Shown: positions 8,041 to 17,205, numbered from the stretch's first letter. The stretch: 64,000 nucleotides of DNA from an uncultured Clostridium sp. (GCA_900549235.1 URNT01000011.1:24325-88324); one strand, 5' to 3'. Numbers and translations: made by a program. The notes: a model not told the origin generated them from the letters alone.

Positions 8041-9577
8041 CCATCCTTCCTCCTGCCATCATATAGCCAAGCTCCTTTTCGTCCGCACCCTTTCCGGATA
8101 CGCTTCCTGTGATCTGTCCGTCAAATACTACCTCGATCCGGTCAGAAAGGCTCATAATCTCATCCAGCTCAAAAGAAACCAGAAGCACAGCCCTGTTTTT
8201 ATTTCTCTGCTCTACCAGATATTTGTGTACAAACTCAATAGCTCCAACATCCAATCCTCTGGTGGGGTTTACGGCGATCAGAAGGTCCTTGTCATTGGTT
8301 ACTTCCCGGGCAATGATCACCTTCTGCTGGTTGCCGCCTGAAAGGGTGCCTGCAGGAGCTCCTTCACTGCCTCTGGGCCTTACATCAAACTGCTCGATCA
8401 GCTCAGTGGCATGGGCACGGATGGCCTTCCTGTTTAAGATCCCCTTGCTGGAATAGGGCTCCTCTTCAAAATGCTGGAGGATCAGATTATCCTCATTGGA
8501 AAATTCCAAGATCAGGCCATGCTTCTGACGATCAGCGGGAATGCTGGAAATGCCGCTTTCAAAGGTTTCCCTGGGGGTCTTGTTAAATACGTCCCTGCCA
8601 AGCATGGTAACGCTGCCTGAGTCTGCTTTTCTTAAGCCGGTGAGGATCTCCACCAGCTCTGTCTGGCCGTTTCCGTCTACTCCCGCAAGACCTACGATCT
8701 CGCCCCTGCGGACGCTTAAATTCAAGCCCTTAAGGATCTCCACATCGCGGTAATCCTTCGCGCGGATCCCCTTTACCTCCAGAACCACTTCTCCCGGCTC
8801 CATAGCCTTTTTGTCAACCTTAAAGTTTACATCACGGCCTACCATCATGGCGGCCAGATCATTTTCCGTTACTTCATTTACCTTTACTGTGCGGATATAC
8901 TTACCCTGGCGGATGATGGTGCACTGATCGGAGGAAGCGGTAATCTCCTTCAGCTTATGGGTGATCAGGATCACACTTTTTCCGTCTGCGGTCAGATTTT
9001 CAATGATCTCCATCAGTCCCTCGATCTCCTGAGGTGTCAGGGAAGCTGTAGGCTCATCCAGGATCAGGGTATCAGCCCCCCGGTAAAGCACCTTAAGGAT
9101 TTCTACTCTCTGCTGCATGCCTACAGAAATATCTTCAATCCTGGCATCCGGATCAACCTTCATGCCGTAGCGTTCTGACAGCTCCAGAACCTTCTTTTTA
9201 GCCGTTTCCTTATCTACCACCAGTCCCTTTACCGGCTCGATTCCAAGGATAATATTTTCCGTTACCGTAAAGGGCTGGATCAGCATAAAATGCTGGTGTA
9301 CCATACCGATCCCGATGTCGATGGCATCCTTCGGGCTCTGGAAATGAACTTCCTTTCCTTTTATAAAGATCTGTCCGCTGGTAGGCTTGTACAGTCCGCA
9401 GAGTACATTCATCATCGTACTCTTTCCGGCGCCGTTCTCTCCCAGAATCGCATGTACCTCTCCCTTGTGTACGGTCAGGTTAATATGGTCGTTTGCCGTA
9501 AAGCTGCCGAATTTCTTTACGATGTCTTTCATCTGGACAACCACCTGGCTCTCGTCTATATGGCTTACTCGTCCCAT
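8033..9577 (-). CDS. Nucleoside ABC transporter ATP-binding protein (two domains)
   Basis: The ATPase of the BMP-type importer: a 514-residue protein with two fused ATP-binding domains. The first has Walker A GENGAGKST near residue 46 and Walker B LILDEPTAS. The second has a divergent P-loop (GVDGNGQTE), signature LSGGNQQK and PTRGLDVG. Such uneven pairs are normal in the sugar/nucleoside (RbsA/NupO) ATPases. GGAGG precedes the ATG by 8 bases. The gene lies between the glycyl-radical activase and the permeases. Confidence 0.94.
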   Translation of the reverse strand: MGRVSHIDESQVVVQMKDIVKKFGSFTANDHINLTVHKGEVHAILGENGAGKSTMMNVLCGLYKPTSGQIFIKGKEVHFQSPKDAIDIGIGMVHQHFMLIQPFTVTENIILGIEPVKGLVVDKETAKKKVLELSERYGMKVDPDARIEDISVGMQQRVEILKVLYRGADTLILDEPTASLTPQEIEGLMEIIENLTADGKSVILITHKLKEITASSDQCTIIRQGKYIRTVKVNEVTENDLAAMMVGRDVNFKVDKKAMEPGEVVLEVKGIRAKDYRDVEILKGLNLSVRRGEIVGLAGVDGNGQTELVEILTGLRKADSGSVTMLGRDVFNKTPRETFESGISSIPADRQKHGLILEFSNEDNLILQHFEEEPYSSKGILNRKAIRAHATELIEQFDVRPRGSEGAPAGTLSGGNQQKVIIAREVTNDKDLLIAVNPTRGLDVGAIEFVHKYLVEQRNKNRAVLLVSFELDEIMSLSDRIEVVFDGQITGSVSGKGADEKELGYMMAGGRMDE

Positions 9578-9593
9578 GCATGCTCCCTCCTTC

Positions 9594-10433
9594 TTATATG
9601 ATAATAATGTCCTGAAAGCCCATCTCCCTCAGTATATCTGCCAGACGTGAAAGCTCCGCCTGGGAGGGAACTGCAAAATGGGAATATTCTTCCCGCACTC
9701 CCATGGGTCTGTATGCGATCAGTTTGATCCGTATAGCCTGTCCCTCGGGATAAGGGGACAGAAACGCTCCGATCTGCCGGATGCTCCTCTCTCCATCATA
9801 AAGCTCCGGCACGATCACGGCCCTTACCTCCTCAAGCTTCCCCAGCTCTGCCAGATAAGCCGCGTTTTTAAGAACCATTTCATTGCCTTCACCGGTGATG
9901 CGCCGGTGATCCTCGGAATCAAAGGCCTTGATGTCAAGCATTACACCGTCTGCCAGCTCCAAAAGCCCCGGATACTCCCAGAAGGGAACACAGCCGTTGC
10001 TGTCAATGAGACAGCCAAGGCCCTCTGCCTTTGCCAGCCGGAATAATTCTTCTAAAAAATCCGGCCAGAGCATGCACTCCCCGCCGGATACTGTGATCCC
10101 CCGAATAAAGGGAACCTGTTTTTTTACGCAGGCAAAAACCTCCTCGGGTGTCATCTCTCTGGTACGGGGTGAGCTGTCATGTGGACAGACATGGATACAG
10201 GTATCACACTGGACACACCGCTCCGGTGCGTAAGCCACCTTTCCGTTTTCCAGAGAAAGAGCCCCGGCGGGACACTGCTTAACACAGGTCCCGCACTGGA
10301 TGCACTGCTTTCTGGTTTCAGGATTATGGCAGTATTTGCAGTTAATATTGCAGCCTTGAAGAAAGATCGCTGTCCGATTGCCAGGTCCATCCACACTGCT
10401 GAAGGGAAGAATCCTGTTTACAACCGCCTTCAT
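9594..10433 (-). CDS. Glycyl-radical enzyme activase, YjjW type
   Basis: A radical-SAM enzyme that would install the glycyl radical on the adjacent YjjI-type protein. In 279 residues it has the CxxxCxxC cluster site CNINCKYC near residue 29, then two ferredoxin-like four-cysteine sets (CIQCGTCVKQC and CVQCDTCIHVC) at about 44-85, and SGGE near 116 for SAM binding. This architecture is that of GRE activases with an inserted double-cluster domain. The start codon overlaps the YjjI stop by one base (TGATG), a strong sign of coupled expression. Confidence 0.9.
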   Translation of the reverse strand: MKAVVNRILPFSSVDGPGNRTAIFLQGCNINCKYCHNPETRKQCIQCGTCVKQCPAGALSLENGKVAYAPERCVQCDTCIHVCPHDSSPRTREMTPEEVFACVKKQVPFIRGITVSGGECMLWPDFLEELFRLAKAEGLGCLIDSNGCVPFWEYPGLLELADGVMLDIKAFDSEDHRRITGEGNEMVLKNAAYLAELGKLEEVRAVIVPELYDGERSIRQIGAFLSPYPEGQAIRIKLIAYRPMGVREEYSHFAVPSQAELSRLADILREMGFQDIIII

Positions 10434-11977
10434 CAGCGAACCTTCCGCTCCAGGATATGCCCGTTCTTCGCGGCCCCCAGGCCAAGGCCTGTGGTATTTT
10501 GAAGAACAGCCTGTCCTGCATTCAGCTTTTCCATCTCCGAGCGCTTTACCAGATATCCGGTCACCCGGATCACATCGCTGTCACTGGAATGGAAGGACAG
10601 GTAGCGCAGATCCATCTGAAAAGCGCCCTTTATAATATCCAGCACATACTGAGGGTTGCGGTGTACCGTCATATCAATGGGGAATATATCCCCGGTTCCT
10701 GATGTGAAATATTTGTGGAAGCGCTTTAAAACCATCAGCTGGTCAATCAGCTCCTCCGGCTCTTCACCGATGGGGATGCGGGTGCCGGGAGTGATATGCT
10801 CATCCTCCGCCAGCCCCACCTGGGCATGGAGCATAAAATGACCTCCAGTGCCCTCACAGTAAGGATTTACATGGGCATTGTTGAAAGCCTGGATCTGATC
10901 CATGATCTCCACTCCCAGGTCATTGGCCCGTTCATCATGACCAAAGCGTCCGGGGATCCCCTCCTTCTCAAGAAGAAGGTTTACGCAGTCTGCCAGACCC
11001 ACAAGACCGTACATGCCTGAGAAACGGTCTCTGTAGATAAAGCCCTCCTTCGCCAGGAAGTTATTTTCAAAAAACCCGCTTTCCTCCACCTCAAACCGGA
11101 TCCGCTCATCCATATAGCGGGCCATAATATCCAGAACGTAAGGAAGCTGGCGCTCCTTAAAATCCCGGATATTTTCTGCTCTCTTTGCGATATTGCCAAG
11201 GACCAGGCGGCAGAGCGTATAGGCGCCGCCGCCGTAGAGAAGTCCGTTGTAGCAGCTGGCAATTACATAGTTCTCTGTAAGCTCGCTGCAGTACATGGCA
11301 TGGTTCGCGAAGCTGGGCTTTGCGGTGCGCAGGGCGCACCGGATGGCTTCCAGAGCAAAGTCATCCTCTGTTACTCCCGCCTCATACTTCATGGTGATAT
11401 TGGGAATGGCATCCTCCAGCTCCGCTTCCACCTCCAGAAGGAGGCGGCCTGCTCTGGTGGCCTTAGGGCCGATATTTGCGTGGGAGAAGGAGTCAAGCAC
11501 GGTGCGGTCAATGTGTGTCATAAACAGCTTCAGAAGCTTTTTTGCCTGAGCCTCGTCCACCGTATCCATAAAGGGCTCTAAAAGCTCATCCAGCTGCCCT
11601 ACATAAACCGGATAATTGGTTACGCTGGGCACATGCTTATAAAAGATCAGCAGGCTGTTGATGGCCTCAAACAGATCCTTCGGCGGTGGAAGCTTGAGAA
11701 ACTCACTGCCCTCCCGCATGAACTTGGCGTAATCCGGGATAATGTAGCGGGGACGCATAGGCGCATGGCCCTCTGCAAGATCGCAGATGCATTTGCGGTC
11801 CATGGGAACATTCAAAAGCTCATCCAGCCCTTCAGGAAGATTTAAAACCTCCATCAGGGAATCTGCCTGTCCGGCCAGATTGGTCAGCTTCTGCTCGTGG
11901 GTCAGGGCAGGGCTTTTGATAATGTTCAGTATATTTTCTCTTGTTTCATTCACACGTTCCATTGAAATATTCCGCAT
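10433..11977 (-). CDS. yjjI: YjjI family glycyl-radical enzyme
   Basis: A 514-residue protein recognisable as the YjjI (DUF3029) branch of glycyl-radical enzymes; E. coli YjjI is of nearly the same length. The radical loop is visible at the C-terminus: G474 in IRVTGYLVK. Cysteines at 230, 242 and 256 are candidates for the catalytic thiyl residue, but sequence alone does not decide which. As far as I know no reaction is firmly established for this family. GGAGG lies 7 bases before the ATG. The gene sits between the BMP lipoprotein and its activase in a nucleoside operon with deoC; E. coli yjjW-yjjI also borders deoC, so a link to deoxyribonucleoside breakdown is inferred. Confidence 0.88.
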   Translation of the reverse strand: MRNISMERVNETRENILNIIKSPALTHEQKLTNLAGQADSLMEVLNLPEGLDELLNVPMDRKCICDLAEGHAPMRPRYIIPDYAKFMREGSEFLKLPPPKDLFEAINSLLIFYKHVPSVTNYPVYVGQLDELLEPFMDTVDEAQAKKLLKLFMTHIDRTVLDSFSHANIGPKATRAGRLLLEVEAELEDAIPNITMKYEAGVTEDDFALEAIRCALRTAKPSFANHAMYCSELTENYVIASCYNGLLYGGGAYTLCRLVLGNIAKRAENIRDFKERQLPYVLDIMARYMDERIRFEVEESGFFENNFLAKEGFIYRDRFSGMYGLVGLADCVNLLLEKEGIPGRFGHDERANDLGVEIMDQIQAFNNAHVNPYCEGTGGHFMLHAQVGLAEDEHITPGTRIPIGEEPEELIDQLMVLKRFHKYFTSGTGDIFPIDMTVHRNPQYVLDIIKGAFQMDLRYLSFHSSDSDVIRVTGYLVKRSEMEKLNAGQAVLQNTTGLGLGAAKNGHILERKVR

Positions 11978-12005
11978 GTACGTTCCTCCTTCTTACTGCT
12001 TTTTA

Positions 12006-13118
12006 TCAGTCTAACTGATAAACGTCGCCGTATGCGGCCTCAAACTCTTCCTTGCTGGCGGGAACTACGATCTCGCCGCTGATGATCTTTGCCTTTACAT
12101 CCTCAACTGCAGCCTTTACATCATCTGGAAGCAGATCCTGAGAAGGAGCAATATCTACGCCGCCTGCAGACAGGTCGTAGGTATGTACGCCGCTTTCCAG
12201 GGTACCGTTAACCAGGGACTCTACTGTATCAAATACTGCGTTATCCACACGCTTCATAGCAGATGTGATCACTGTGTTAGGAGCAATGCTGGACTGATCG
12301 CTGTCTACGCCGATGGCATATACACCTGCCTCCTGGCATGCCTCGATAACGCCAAGGCCTGTTGCGCCTGCTGCGTGGAATACGATGTCAGCGCCGTTGG
12401 TGATAGCTGTGCCCGCATTGGTCTTTCCTGTTGCAGGGTCAGAGAAGGAGTTTGCGTTAAACTGCTGGATGGTGATATTTTCATTGGCATCCAGCGCTCC
12501 TGCACAGTAGCCGTATCCGAACAGGTTCATAGTATCATTTGTCATACCAATTACTACACCGATGTTATCGGTCTCTGTCATAAGGCCTGCTACATAGCCT
12601 ACCAGATAGGAGGCCTGCTCCTGGCGGAACATCAGACAGGTTACATTGTCAAGGTCGATGGTAGCGTCATCAATGATGGCAAAGCGGCAGTCCGGATTTG
12701 CCTCGGCAGCCTGTCTGGTGGCATCTGCGAGCATATATCCAACACTGATAATCAGGTCATACTCCTCATCGATAAAGGTCTCGATATTTGGAACATAGTC
12801 CGCGTCGGTAGCAGACTCTAAGTAATTTGCCTCAATGCCAAGCTCCTCTGAAGCTCTCTGAAGGCCTTCCCAGGCAGACTGGTTGAAGGAACCGTCATTT
12901 ACTCCGCCTACATCTGTGATCAGACCCACTTTGTATTCGGAAGCGTCTTTTGCAGGAGCAGCCTCCTCACTTTCTGTGTTTTCTGCCTCTGTTTTGTCAG
13001 CTTCCTGGGCAGCTGTGGTCTGAGAGCCTGTGTCAGTTGTGCTCTCTCCGCCTGCGCACGCGGTCAGTGATGCAGCCATAGCCATTGTCAGCATAAGTGC
13101 AGCCATTCTTTTTTTCAT
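12006..13118 (-). CDS. BMP family nucleoside-binding lipoprotein
   Basis: The extracellular receptor of the nucleoside importer. A lipoprotein signal peptide ends in LTAC with the lipidated cysteine at about residue 21, followed by a long acidic, Thr/Ala-rich linker to about residue 65. The BMP domain then begins at KVGLITDVGGVNDGSFNQSA, the family's characteristic opening. The second ATG (13118) is chosen because GGAG lies 10 bases upstream; the first, at 13127, is too close to it. In related systems (B. subtilis NupN, PnrA) the ligands are purine and pyrimidine nucleosides. Confidence 0.94.
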   Translation of the reverse strand: MKKRMAALMLTMAMAASLTACAGGESTTDTGSQTTAAQEADKTEAENTESEEAAPAKDASEYKVGLITDVGGVNDGSFNQSAWEGLQRASEELGIEANYLESATDADYVPNIETFIDEEYDLIISVGYMLADATRQAAEANPDCRFAIIDDATIDLDNVTCLMFRQEQASYLVGYVAGLMTETDNIGVVIGMTNDTMNLFGYGYCAGALDANENITIQQFNANSFSDPATGKTNAGTAITNGADIVFHAAGATGLGVIEACQEAGVYAIGVDSDQSSIAPNTVITSAMKRVDNAVFDTVESLVNGTLESGVHTYDLSAGGVDIAPSQDLLPDDVKAAVEDVKAKIISGEIVVPASKEEFEAAYGDVYQLD

Positions 13119-13151
13119 AGTATTCATTCTCCTTTTCTCTATATATCAGGC

Positions 13152-13928
13152 TCAGGCCTGACTATCGTGTTTGATCAGCTCCCGGATAGCGCCGACGGCC
13201 ACCTGGATCGCCATATCCGTGTCATGAACTACCGGATTTTCCAGTCCAAGCCGCTCTCTCTCCTGATTTGCCACTACCAGGAAGGCGGAGCCGGCCCTTA
13301 CATGAAGGGTGCTGGCTGCGATAAATAAAGCGGCGGATTCCATCTCAGAGGCAAGGCAGCCAAGGCGCTTCCATGCCTCCCATTTATTTAGAAGCTCGTA
13401 GCTTACAGGCATCCGCTCCGGGGAGTGCTGCCCGTAAAAGGCATCCTTGCACTGCACCACGCCGGCGTGGAAGGTATGTCCCAGAGCCTTCGCGGAAGCT
13501 ACAAGGGCATTGGCAACTCCCAGATCCGATACGGCGGGAAATTCGATAGGCGCGTACTCCCGGCTGGTGCCCTCCATGCGGATGGCTCCGGTAGCGATGA
13601 CTACATCCCCGCTTTTGACCGGGACCTGCATCCCTCCACAGGTTCCCACCCGGATAAAGGTGTCAGCCCCGCAATTTACAAGCTCCTCCATGGCAATGGA
13701 GGCGGAGGGGCCGCCGATGCCTGTAGAGGTGACGCTTACCTTCACTCCGTCCAGATAACCGGTATAGGTTACATACTCCCGGCTGTCTGCCATCAACTGC
13801 GCCCCGTCAAAATATCTGGCGATCTTGGCACAGCGTTTGGGATCTCCGGGAAGGATCACATAGCGTCCCACATCTCCCTTTCCTACCTGTATGTGGTACT
13901 GCTTGTTTGGGTCCTCAGAATAATTCAA
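13152..13928 (-). CDS. udp: Uridine phosphorylase
   Basis: Phosphorolyses uridine, and commonly deoxyuridine, to uracil and (deoxy)ribose 1-phosphate. It is a 258-residue member of the PNP/UDP family. The phosphate site includes LPGDPKR near residue 26 and IRVGTCGGMQ near 91; the ESEMESAALF-type block is seen as LASEMESAALF near 190. The start is a TTG at 13928, supported by GGAGG 8 bases upstream; no ATG lies in frame before about residue 46. It lies between the 5'-nucleotidase and the BMP receptor. Confidence 0.93.
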   Translation of the reverse strand: MNYSEDPNKQYHIQVGKGDVGRYVILPGDPKRCAKIARYFDGAQLMADSREYVTYTGYLDGVKVSVTSTGIGGPSASIAMEELVNCGADTFIRVGTCGGMQVPVKSGDVVIATGAIRMEGTSREYAPIEFPAVSDLGVANALVASAKALGHTFHAGVVQCKDAFYGQHSPERMPVSYELLNKWEAWKRLGCLASEMESAALFIAASTLHVRAGSAFLVVANQERERLGLENPVVHDTDMAIQVAVGAIRELIKHDSQA

Positions 13929-13943
13929 TGTATTGTCCTCCTT

Positions 13944-15764
13944 TTATAGCTGAATATCCGTCTCTGTGATTGATCTTACATTGGGTGTTCTTCCGTCCTC
14001 AGATGAAGGGATGGTAAGAGTTCCTTCCTTTAAAAGCTGCACTGCCTTCTCATGGGCTGCGGCATCCCAGGCATTGCCGGTGATCTTCCAGTTATTGTCC
14101 ACATGAGGCTCAATAACGCCGCCCTTTACCTCTGCTATATAAAGGCCAATCAGCTCACGCACGCCGCCGACCTCGCCTCTTACGTCGATCTCAAGAAGGG
14201 TTGGAAGTTCCTCTCCTTCTTCAAAGATCTCACCTGGAGAAAGAAGCTGGGAGCTGGCGCGGTAATTGTTCACCGCAATGGTAAATACATCCTCATCCTT
14301 TACAGGCGTGCCATCGGGCCATGTAAGATTCTCAATGCGGTTTCCGGGCTTATTGGCAATATTGATCTCATAATTCACTCCGGCGAACATATCATAATTA
14401 TAGGCTCTCATGTCCTCATTAAAGGAAATGGTCAGATCTCCCGGCTGATAGGTATTGAAATAGGCGGCGGTCCATTCCATATACTTCTTTAACTGGCTGC
14501 CGTTCATTTCCATTTTATAAAGGGTATTCGCATATTTGTATACCAAGGCGGTATCACACTTGCGGATGTCGCCTTCATGAAGATTGGCGTTCATATTGAA
14601 CAGAGCCGCAGCGGAAACATCCGCGCCGGTGTAATAAAGCTGCACTTCATTGATCAGATCGATAAGGGCTGTATCCTGGATCTGAGCAGCGGGAATTTCC
14701 GCGATCTCATTTTCAGGAGCCAGACTTCCATTTTCAAGGGCCCCGATCACAACATTGGCATCTTCCTTGGCCTTTTCATCATAGGGCGCCAAAAGCTCCA
14801 TAAATGCGGGATCCGGCTCATAGGAGGCAAGGTCAACGCTTTCTGAGGTTTTATCAGTCACATCCCAGCCGTCCTCTGTTTTTTGGAGAGACAGATGAAT
14901 CTCTGCCATGGTCGCGGCGCTGTTTTTATTTTCAACTACCAGAACTCCGTTGATCTCCTCTCCCGGGATCAGCTGATGCTCATGGGATGCCACGATCACA
15001 TCCAGCTCCGGGCACGCCTCTGCCAGATCTGTTACACCGGAATTTTCCACTCCGTATTCATTTTTAATCCCCATATGGGAGACAGAGATCAGCACGTCCG
15101 TTTCATCCTGTATCTCACTTATGATCTTCTTTGTCTCCTCAACGGGATCCGTTACTGTCCAGCCCTCCAGGTTCATGGCATCCCAGCGGGTGATGTTGGG
15201 TGTTACCATACCGATTATGCCCACTCTGACGCCATTTTTTTCAAGGATGGTATAGCCATCTGCCAGAGGCGCTCCGTCCGGATCATAAACGTTGCCTGCC
15301 AGAACCTGGGCTTCCTGCTGTCCCATTACCTTTTTTAATACGTCCATACCATAATTATACTCATGGTTGCCGGTAACCCATACATCATAGTCCAGCTCAT
15401 TCATCCCAAGAACCATGGGATGGATCTCGTCTTCCAGGAAAATGTCTGCCGAATTGTCCTGGATCGTATCTCCGGCATCAACCAGGATCGTATTCTCATC
15501 CCGACGCTCCTTAACAGCAGATGCCAGCTGGGCCATGCTCCCTGACAGGCTTTCTTCATTCAGGGCGTAGTCCCAGGGCATGAATTTGCCGTGGAGATCA
15601 CTGGTAGCCAGGATCTGCAGATCCATGGTCTCTGCTGCCTCCTCCCTGGTTTCTTCCGTACTTGTTTCCGCTACAGGCGCTGTGGTTTCCTCTGCCTTGC
15701 CACATCCGCCAGCCATCACTGCTGCCGCTGCTAAAACTATGAGGATTGTCTGTTTTCTTCTCAT
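13944..15764 (-). CDS. 5'-nucleotidase lipoprotein (UshA/CpdB family)
   Basis: A surface-anchored hydrolase that would remove phosphate from extracellular nucleotides, or open 2',3'-cyclic nucleotides, before nucleoside import. The signal peptide ends in MAGGC (cysteine about 21). The calcineurin-like domain shows ATSDLHGKF near residue 53, VDAGDTIQD near 96, GNHEYNYG near 137 and ASHEHQ near 259. The 5'-nucleotidase C-terminal domain covers about residues 345-540. AAAGGAG lies just upstream of the ATG. It is the first enzyme gene of the operon, after an 89-base gap from the Crp/Fnr gene. Confidence 0.92.
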   Translation of the reverse strand: MRRKQTILIVLAAAAVMAGGCGKAEETTAPVAETSTEETREEAAETMDLQILATSDLHGKFMPWDYALNEESLSGSMAQLASAVKERRDENTILVDAGDTIQDNSADIFLEDEIHPMVLGMNELDYDVWVTGNHEYNYGMDVLKKVMGQQEAQVLAGNVYDPDGAPLADGYTILEKNGVRVGIIGMVTPNITRWDAMNLEGWTVTDPVEETKKIISEIQDETDVLISVSHMGIKNEYGVENSGVTDLAEACPELDVIVASHEHQLIPGEEINGVLVVENKNSAATMAEIHLSLQKTEDGWDVTDKTSESVDLASYEPDPAFMELLAPYDEKAKEDANVVIGALENGSLAPENEIAEIPAAQIQDTALIDLINEVQLYYTGADVSAAALFNMNANLHEGDIRKCDTALVYKYANTLYKMEMNGSQLKKYMEWTAAYFNTYQPGDLTISFNEDMRAYNYDMFAGVNYEINIANKPGNRIENLTWPDGTPVKDEDVFTIAVNNYRASSQLLSPGEIFEEGEELPTLLEIDVRGEVGGVRELIGLYIAEVKGGVIEPHVDNNWKITGNAWDAAAHEKAVQLLKEGTLTIPSSEDGRTPNVRSITETDIQL

Positions 15765-15822
15765 AAGCTTCTCCTTTAAAAAGAATCATATTAAATCAGC
15801 AGAGAAGCCTGGATGTATCCAC

Positions 15823-15832
15823 CTTGGCCAAG
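15823..15832. promoter_or_regulatory. Short palindrome upstream of the nucleoside operon
   Basis: CTTGGCCAAG is a perfect 10-base palindrome in the gap between the Crp/Fnr gene and the 5'-nucleotidase. A TATGAT box near 15789, on the minus strand, lies downstream of it without a good -35. It could be an activator site for the neighbouring regulator, but such a short palindrome can occur by chance. Confidence 0.25.
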
Positions 15833-15853
15833 TTTAAGCGTCTCCACGTCATT

Positions 15854-16660
15854 TCACCGTTCCATTTCATTCATCCTGTCCGCAATCAGCTGCTTTAGCT
15901 GCTTATACTGGTCGTAAGTCAGGGTAATGTTCCAGCCTTCCTTTTTCACATAATCCCCAGCCTCCAGAGCCTTTATGGTTCTGGTAATAGTCCGCTCAGA
16001 AAGGCCTGTCATTTCTGCAAAATCCTTTCGGCTTATATAAAAGCTGTACTTGCCTCCCTTTGCGTAGGCTTCGTAAAAATTGATCAGCACCAGGTAGATC
16101 CGTTCGTTGCCTGGCAGCAGAACATAGAGCCGTTCCTTCCTTGCCTGCTCAAGGAGGTAGTTTACGATCTCCTTTGCCTGAAGCCGGAAGGCACTCATAT
16201 CGGTTCTCAGCCACTGCTCAAACTTGTCTCTGGAGATCTTCAGGAATACACAGCTGTCTATAGCCGCCAGGGTCGTCATATAACGGTCCATCCCTCCCAG
16301 GATCTCCATCACCCCGAACATCTCAATGGGATAAAAATGAAAAAAACCGTAAACCGCCTCCTGTACCCTGTAATCTACCGCGGATACCCTGCCTTCTAAC
16401 AGAATATAAACACGGTCTGCTGCTTCTCCCTCACTGATAAAGGTATCACCTGCCGGTATACGGACCACCTGAAATTTGTCCATCAGCCACCGGGGTGCTC
16501 CTGAAAAATAAGAAAGCAGATAATTTCGTTTTTCGGCTTCCAACTTTCCGATCACTGCCGCCGTTTCATCTGTCGTATGTATCTCATCGCCCCCGTTGCC
16601 TGTCTGCTGCTGCCAATTTAGCTGTATATTGTGATTTTGTATAGTTTTTTCTCTTGACAT
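15854..16660 (-). CDS. Crp/Fnr family transcriptional regulator
   Basis: A 268-residue regulator with a cyclic-nucleotide-binding-like domain at about residues 55-160 and a C-terminal winged helix at about 195-260, containing RKDFAEMTGLSERTITRTIK. No cysteine set of the FNR iron-sulfur kind is seen. It is encoded immediately upstream of, and in line with, the nucleoside operon, so regulation of that operon is the natural guess. No Shine-Dalgarno sequence precedes the ATG; TATGAT at 16672-16667 ends only six bases before it, so the message may be leaderless. The first 55 residues are polar and unlike the family, so a later start is possible. Confidence 0.85.
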   Translation of the reverse strand: MSREKTIQNHNIQLNWQQQTGNGGDEIHTTDETAAVIGKLEAEKRNYLLSYFSGAPRWLMDKFQVVRIPAGDTFISEGEAADRVYILLEGRVSAVDYRVQEAVYGFFHFYPIEMFGVMEILGGMDRYMTTLAAIDSCVFLKISRDKFEQWLRTDMSAFRLQAKEIVNYLLEQARKERLYVLLPGNERIYLVLINFYEAYAKGGKYSFYISRKDFAEMTGLSERTITRTIKALEAGDYVKKEGWNITLTYDQYKQLKQLIADRMNEMER

Positions 16661-16808
16661 GTTTTTATCATATCACATTTTACCTAGCAATAAAAGGACA
16701 TATGGCATTTTTAAGAATCTTTTTCCTTTTGAGAAAATGGTTTTTCTTTAGCAGGGGGTTGTATTGTTTTATGGTGATGGGAGTTTAGCAGAATTTCATC
16801 AAAACATC

Positions 16809-16838
16809 AAAAAAAGAACCTCATATGAGATCCTTTTT
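16809..16838 (-). terminator. Terminator of the three-tRNA unit
   Basis: On the minus strand AAGGATCTCAT pairs with ATGAGGTTCTT (one G-T wobble) and is followed by a run of T's. It lies about 50 bases after the last tRNA. Confidence 0.65.
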
Positions 16839-16886
16839 ATCTGCCATTTTTGAATTTTCTTAAATCAATACGAACTGTCTCAGAAA

Positions 16887-16959
16887 AGCCACTGGCCGGA
16901 CTCGAACCGGCGACCCACGCATTACGAATGCGTTGCGCTACCAACTGCGCTACAATGGC
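16887..16959 (-). tRNA. tRNA-Thr(CGT)
   Basis: A 73-base cloverleaf. Acceptor GCCATTG pairs with CAGTGGC with one G-T wobble. The anticodon arm ACGCA-TTCGTAA-TGCGT gives CGT, which reads ACG. The T arm contains GGTTCGAGTCC. CCA is not encoded. It is the last of three tRNAs in one unit. Confidence 0.93.
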
Positions 16960-17011
16960 ACCTTTATGATGAAACAAGGCCGCTGCATACGCAGCAGCCT
17001 CATAACACCTA

Positions 17012-17083
17012 TGACCTGACCGGGAATCGAACCCGGGTTTACGCCGTGAGAGGGCGTCGTCTTAGCCGCTTGACCATCAGGCC
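17012..17083 (-). tRNA. tRNA-Glu(CTC)
   Basis: A 72-base cloverleaf. Acceptor GGCCTGA pairs with TCAGGTC. The anticodon loop CTCTCAC between ACGCC and GGCGT gives CTC, which reads GAG. The T arm contains GGTTCGATTCC. It is the middle tRNA of the unit. Confidence 0.93.
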
Positions 17084-17091
17084 GGAAGAAA

Positions 17092-17165
17092 TCGAGGCGA
17101 CGTGATTCGAACACGCGGCCTCTGCGTCCCGAACGCAGCGCTCTACCAAACTGAGCCACGCCTCG
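17092..17165 (-). tRNA. tRNA-Pro(CGG)
   Basis: A 74-base cloverleaf. Acceptor CGAGGCG pairs with CGCCTCG. The anticodon arm CTGCG-TTCGGGA-CGCAG gives CGG, which reads CCG. The T arm contains TGTTCGAATCA. It is the first tRNA after the promoter at 17177-17205. Confidence 0.93.
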
Positions 17166-17176
17166 ATTACTTCGAT

Positions 17177-17205
17177 AGTATAATACATAATTTCTGGATT
17201 GTCAA
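17177..17205 (-). promoter_or_regulatory. Promoter of the tRNA-Pro/Glu/Thr unit
   Basis: Minus strand TTGACA (17205-17200), 17 bases, TATACT (17182-17177), 11 bases before tRNA-Pro. Both boxes are at or near consensus, as expected for a stable-RNA promoter. Confidence 0.85.

Noticed and set aside
14052..14492. A + strand frame opposite the 5'-nucleotidase
   Set aside because: It is a shadow of a recognised lipoprotein gene, without promoter or ribosome site.
16661..16886. A possible small RNA or riboswitch in the gap upstream of the Crp/Fnr gene
   Set aside because: Apart from the tRNA terminator and weak promoter-like boxes, no conserved or extended pairing was seen.
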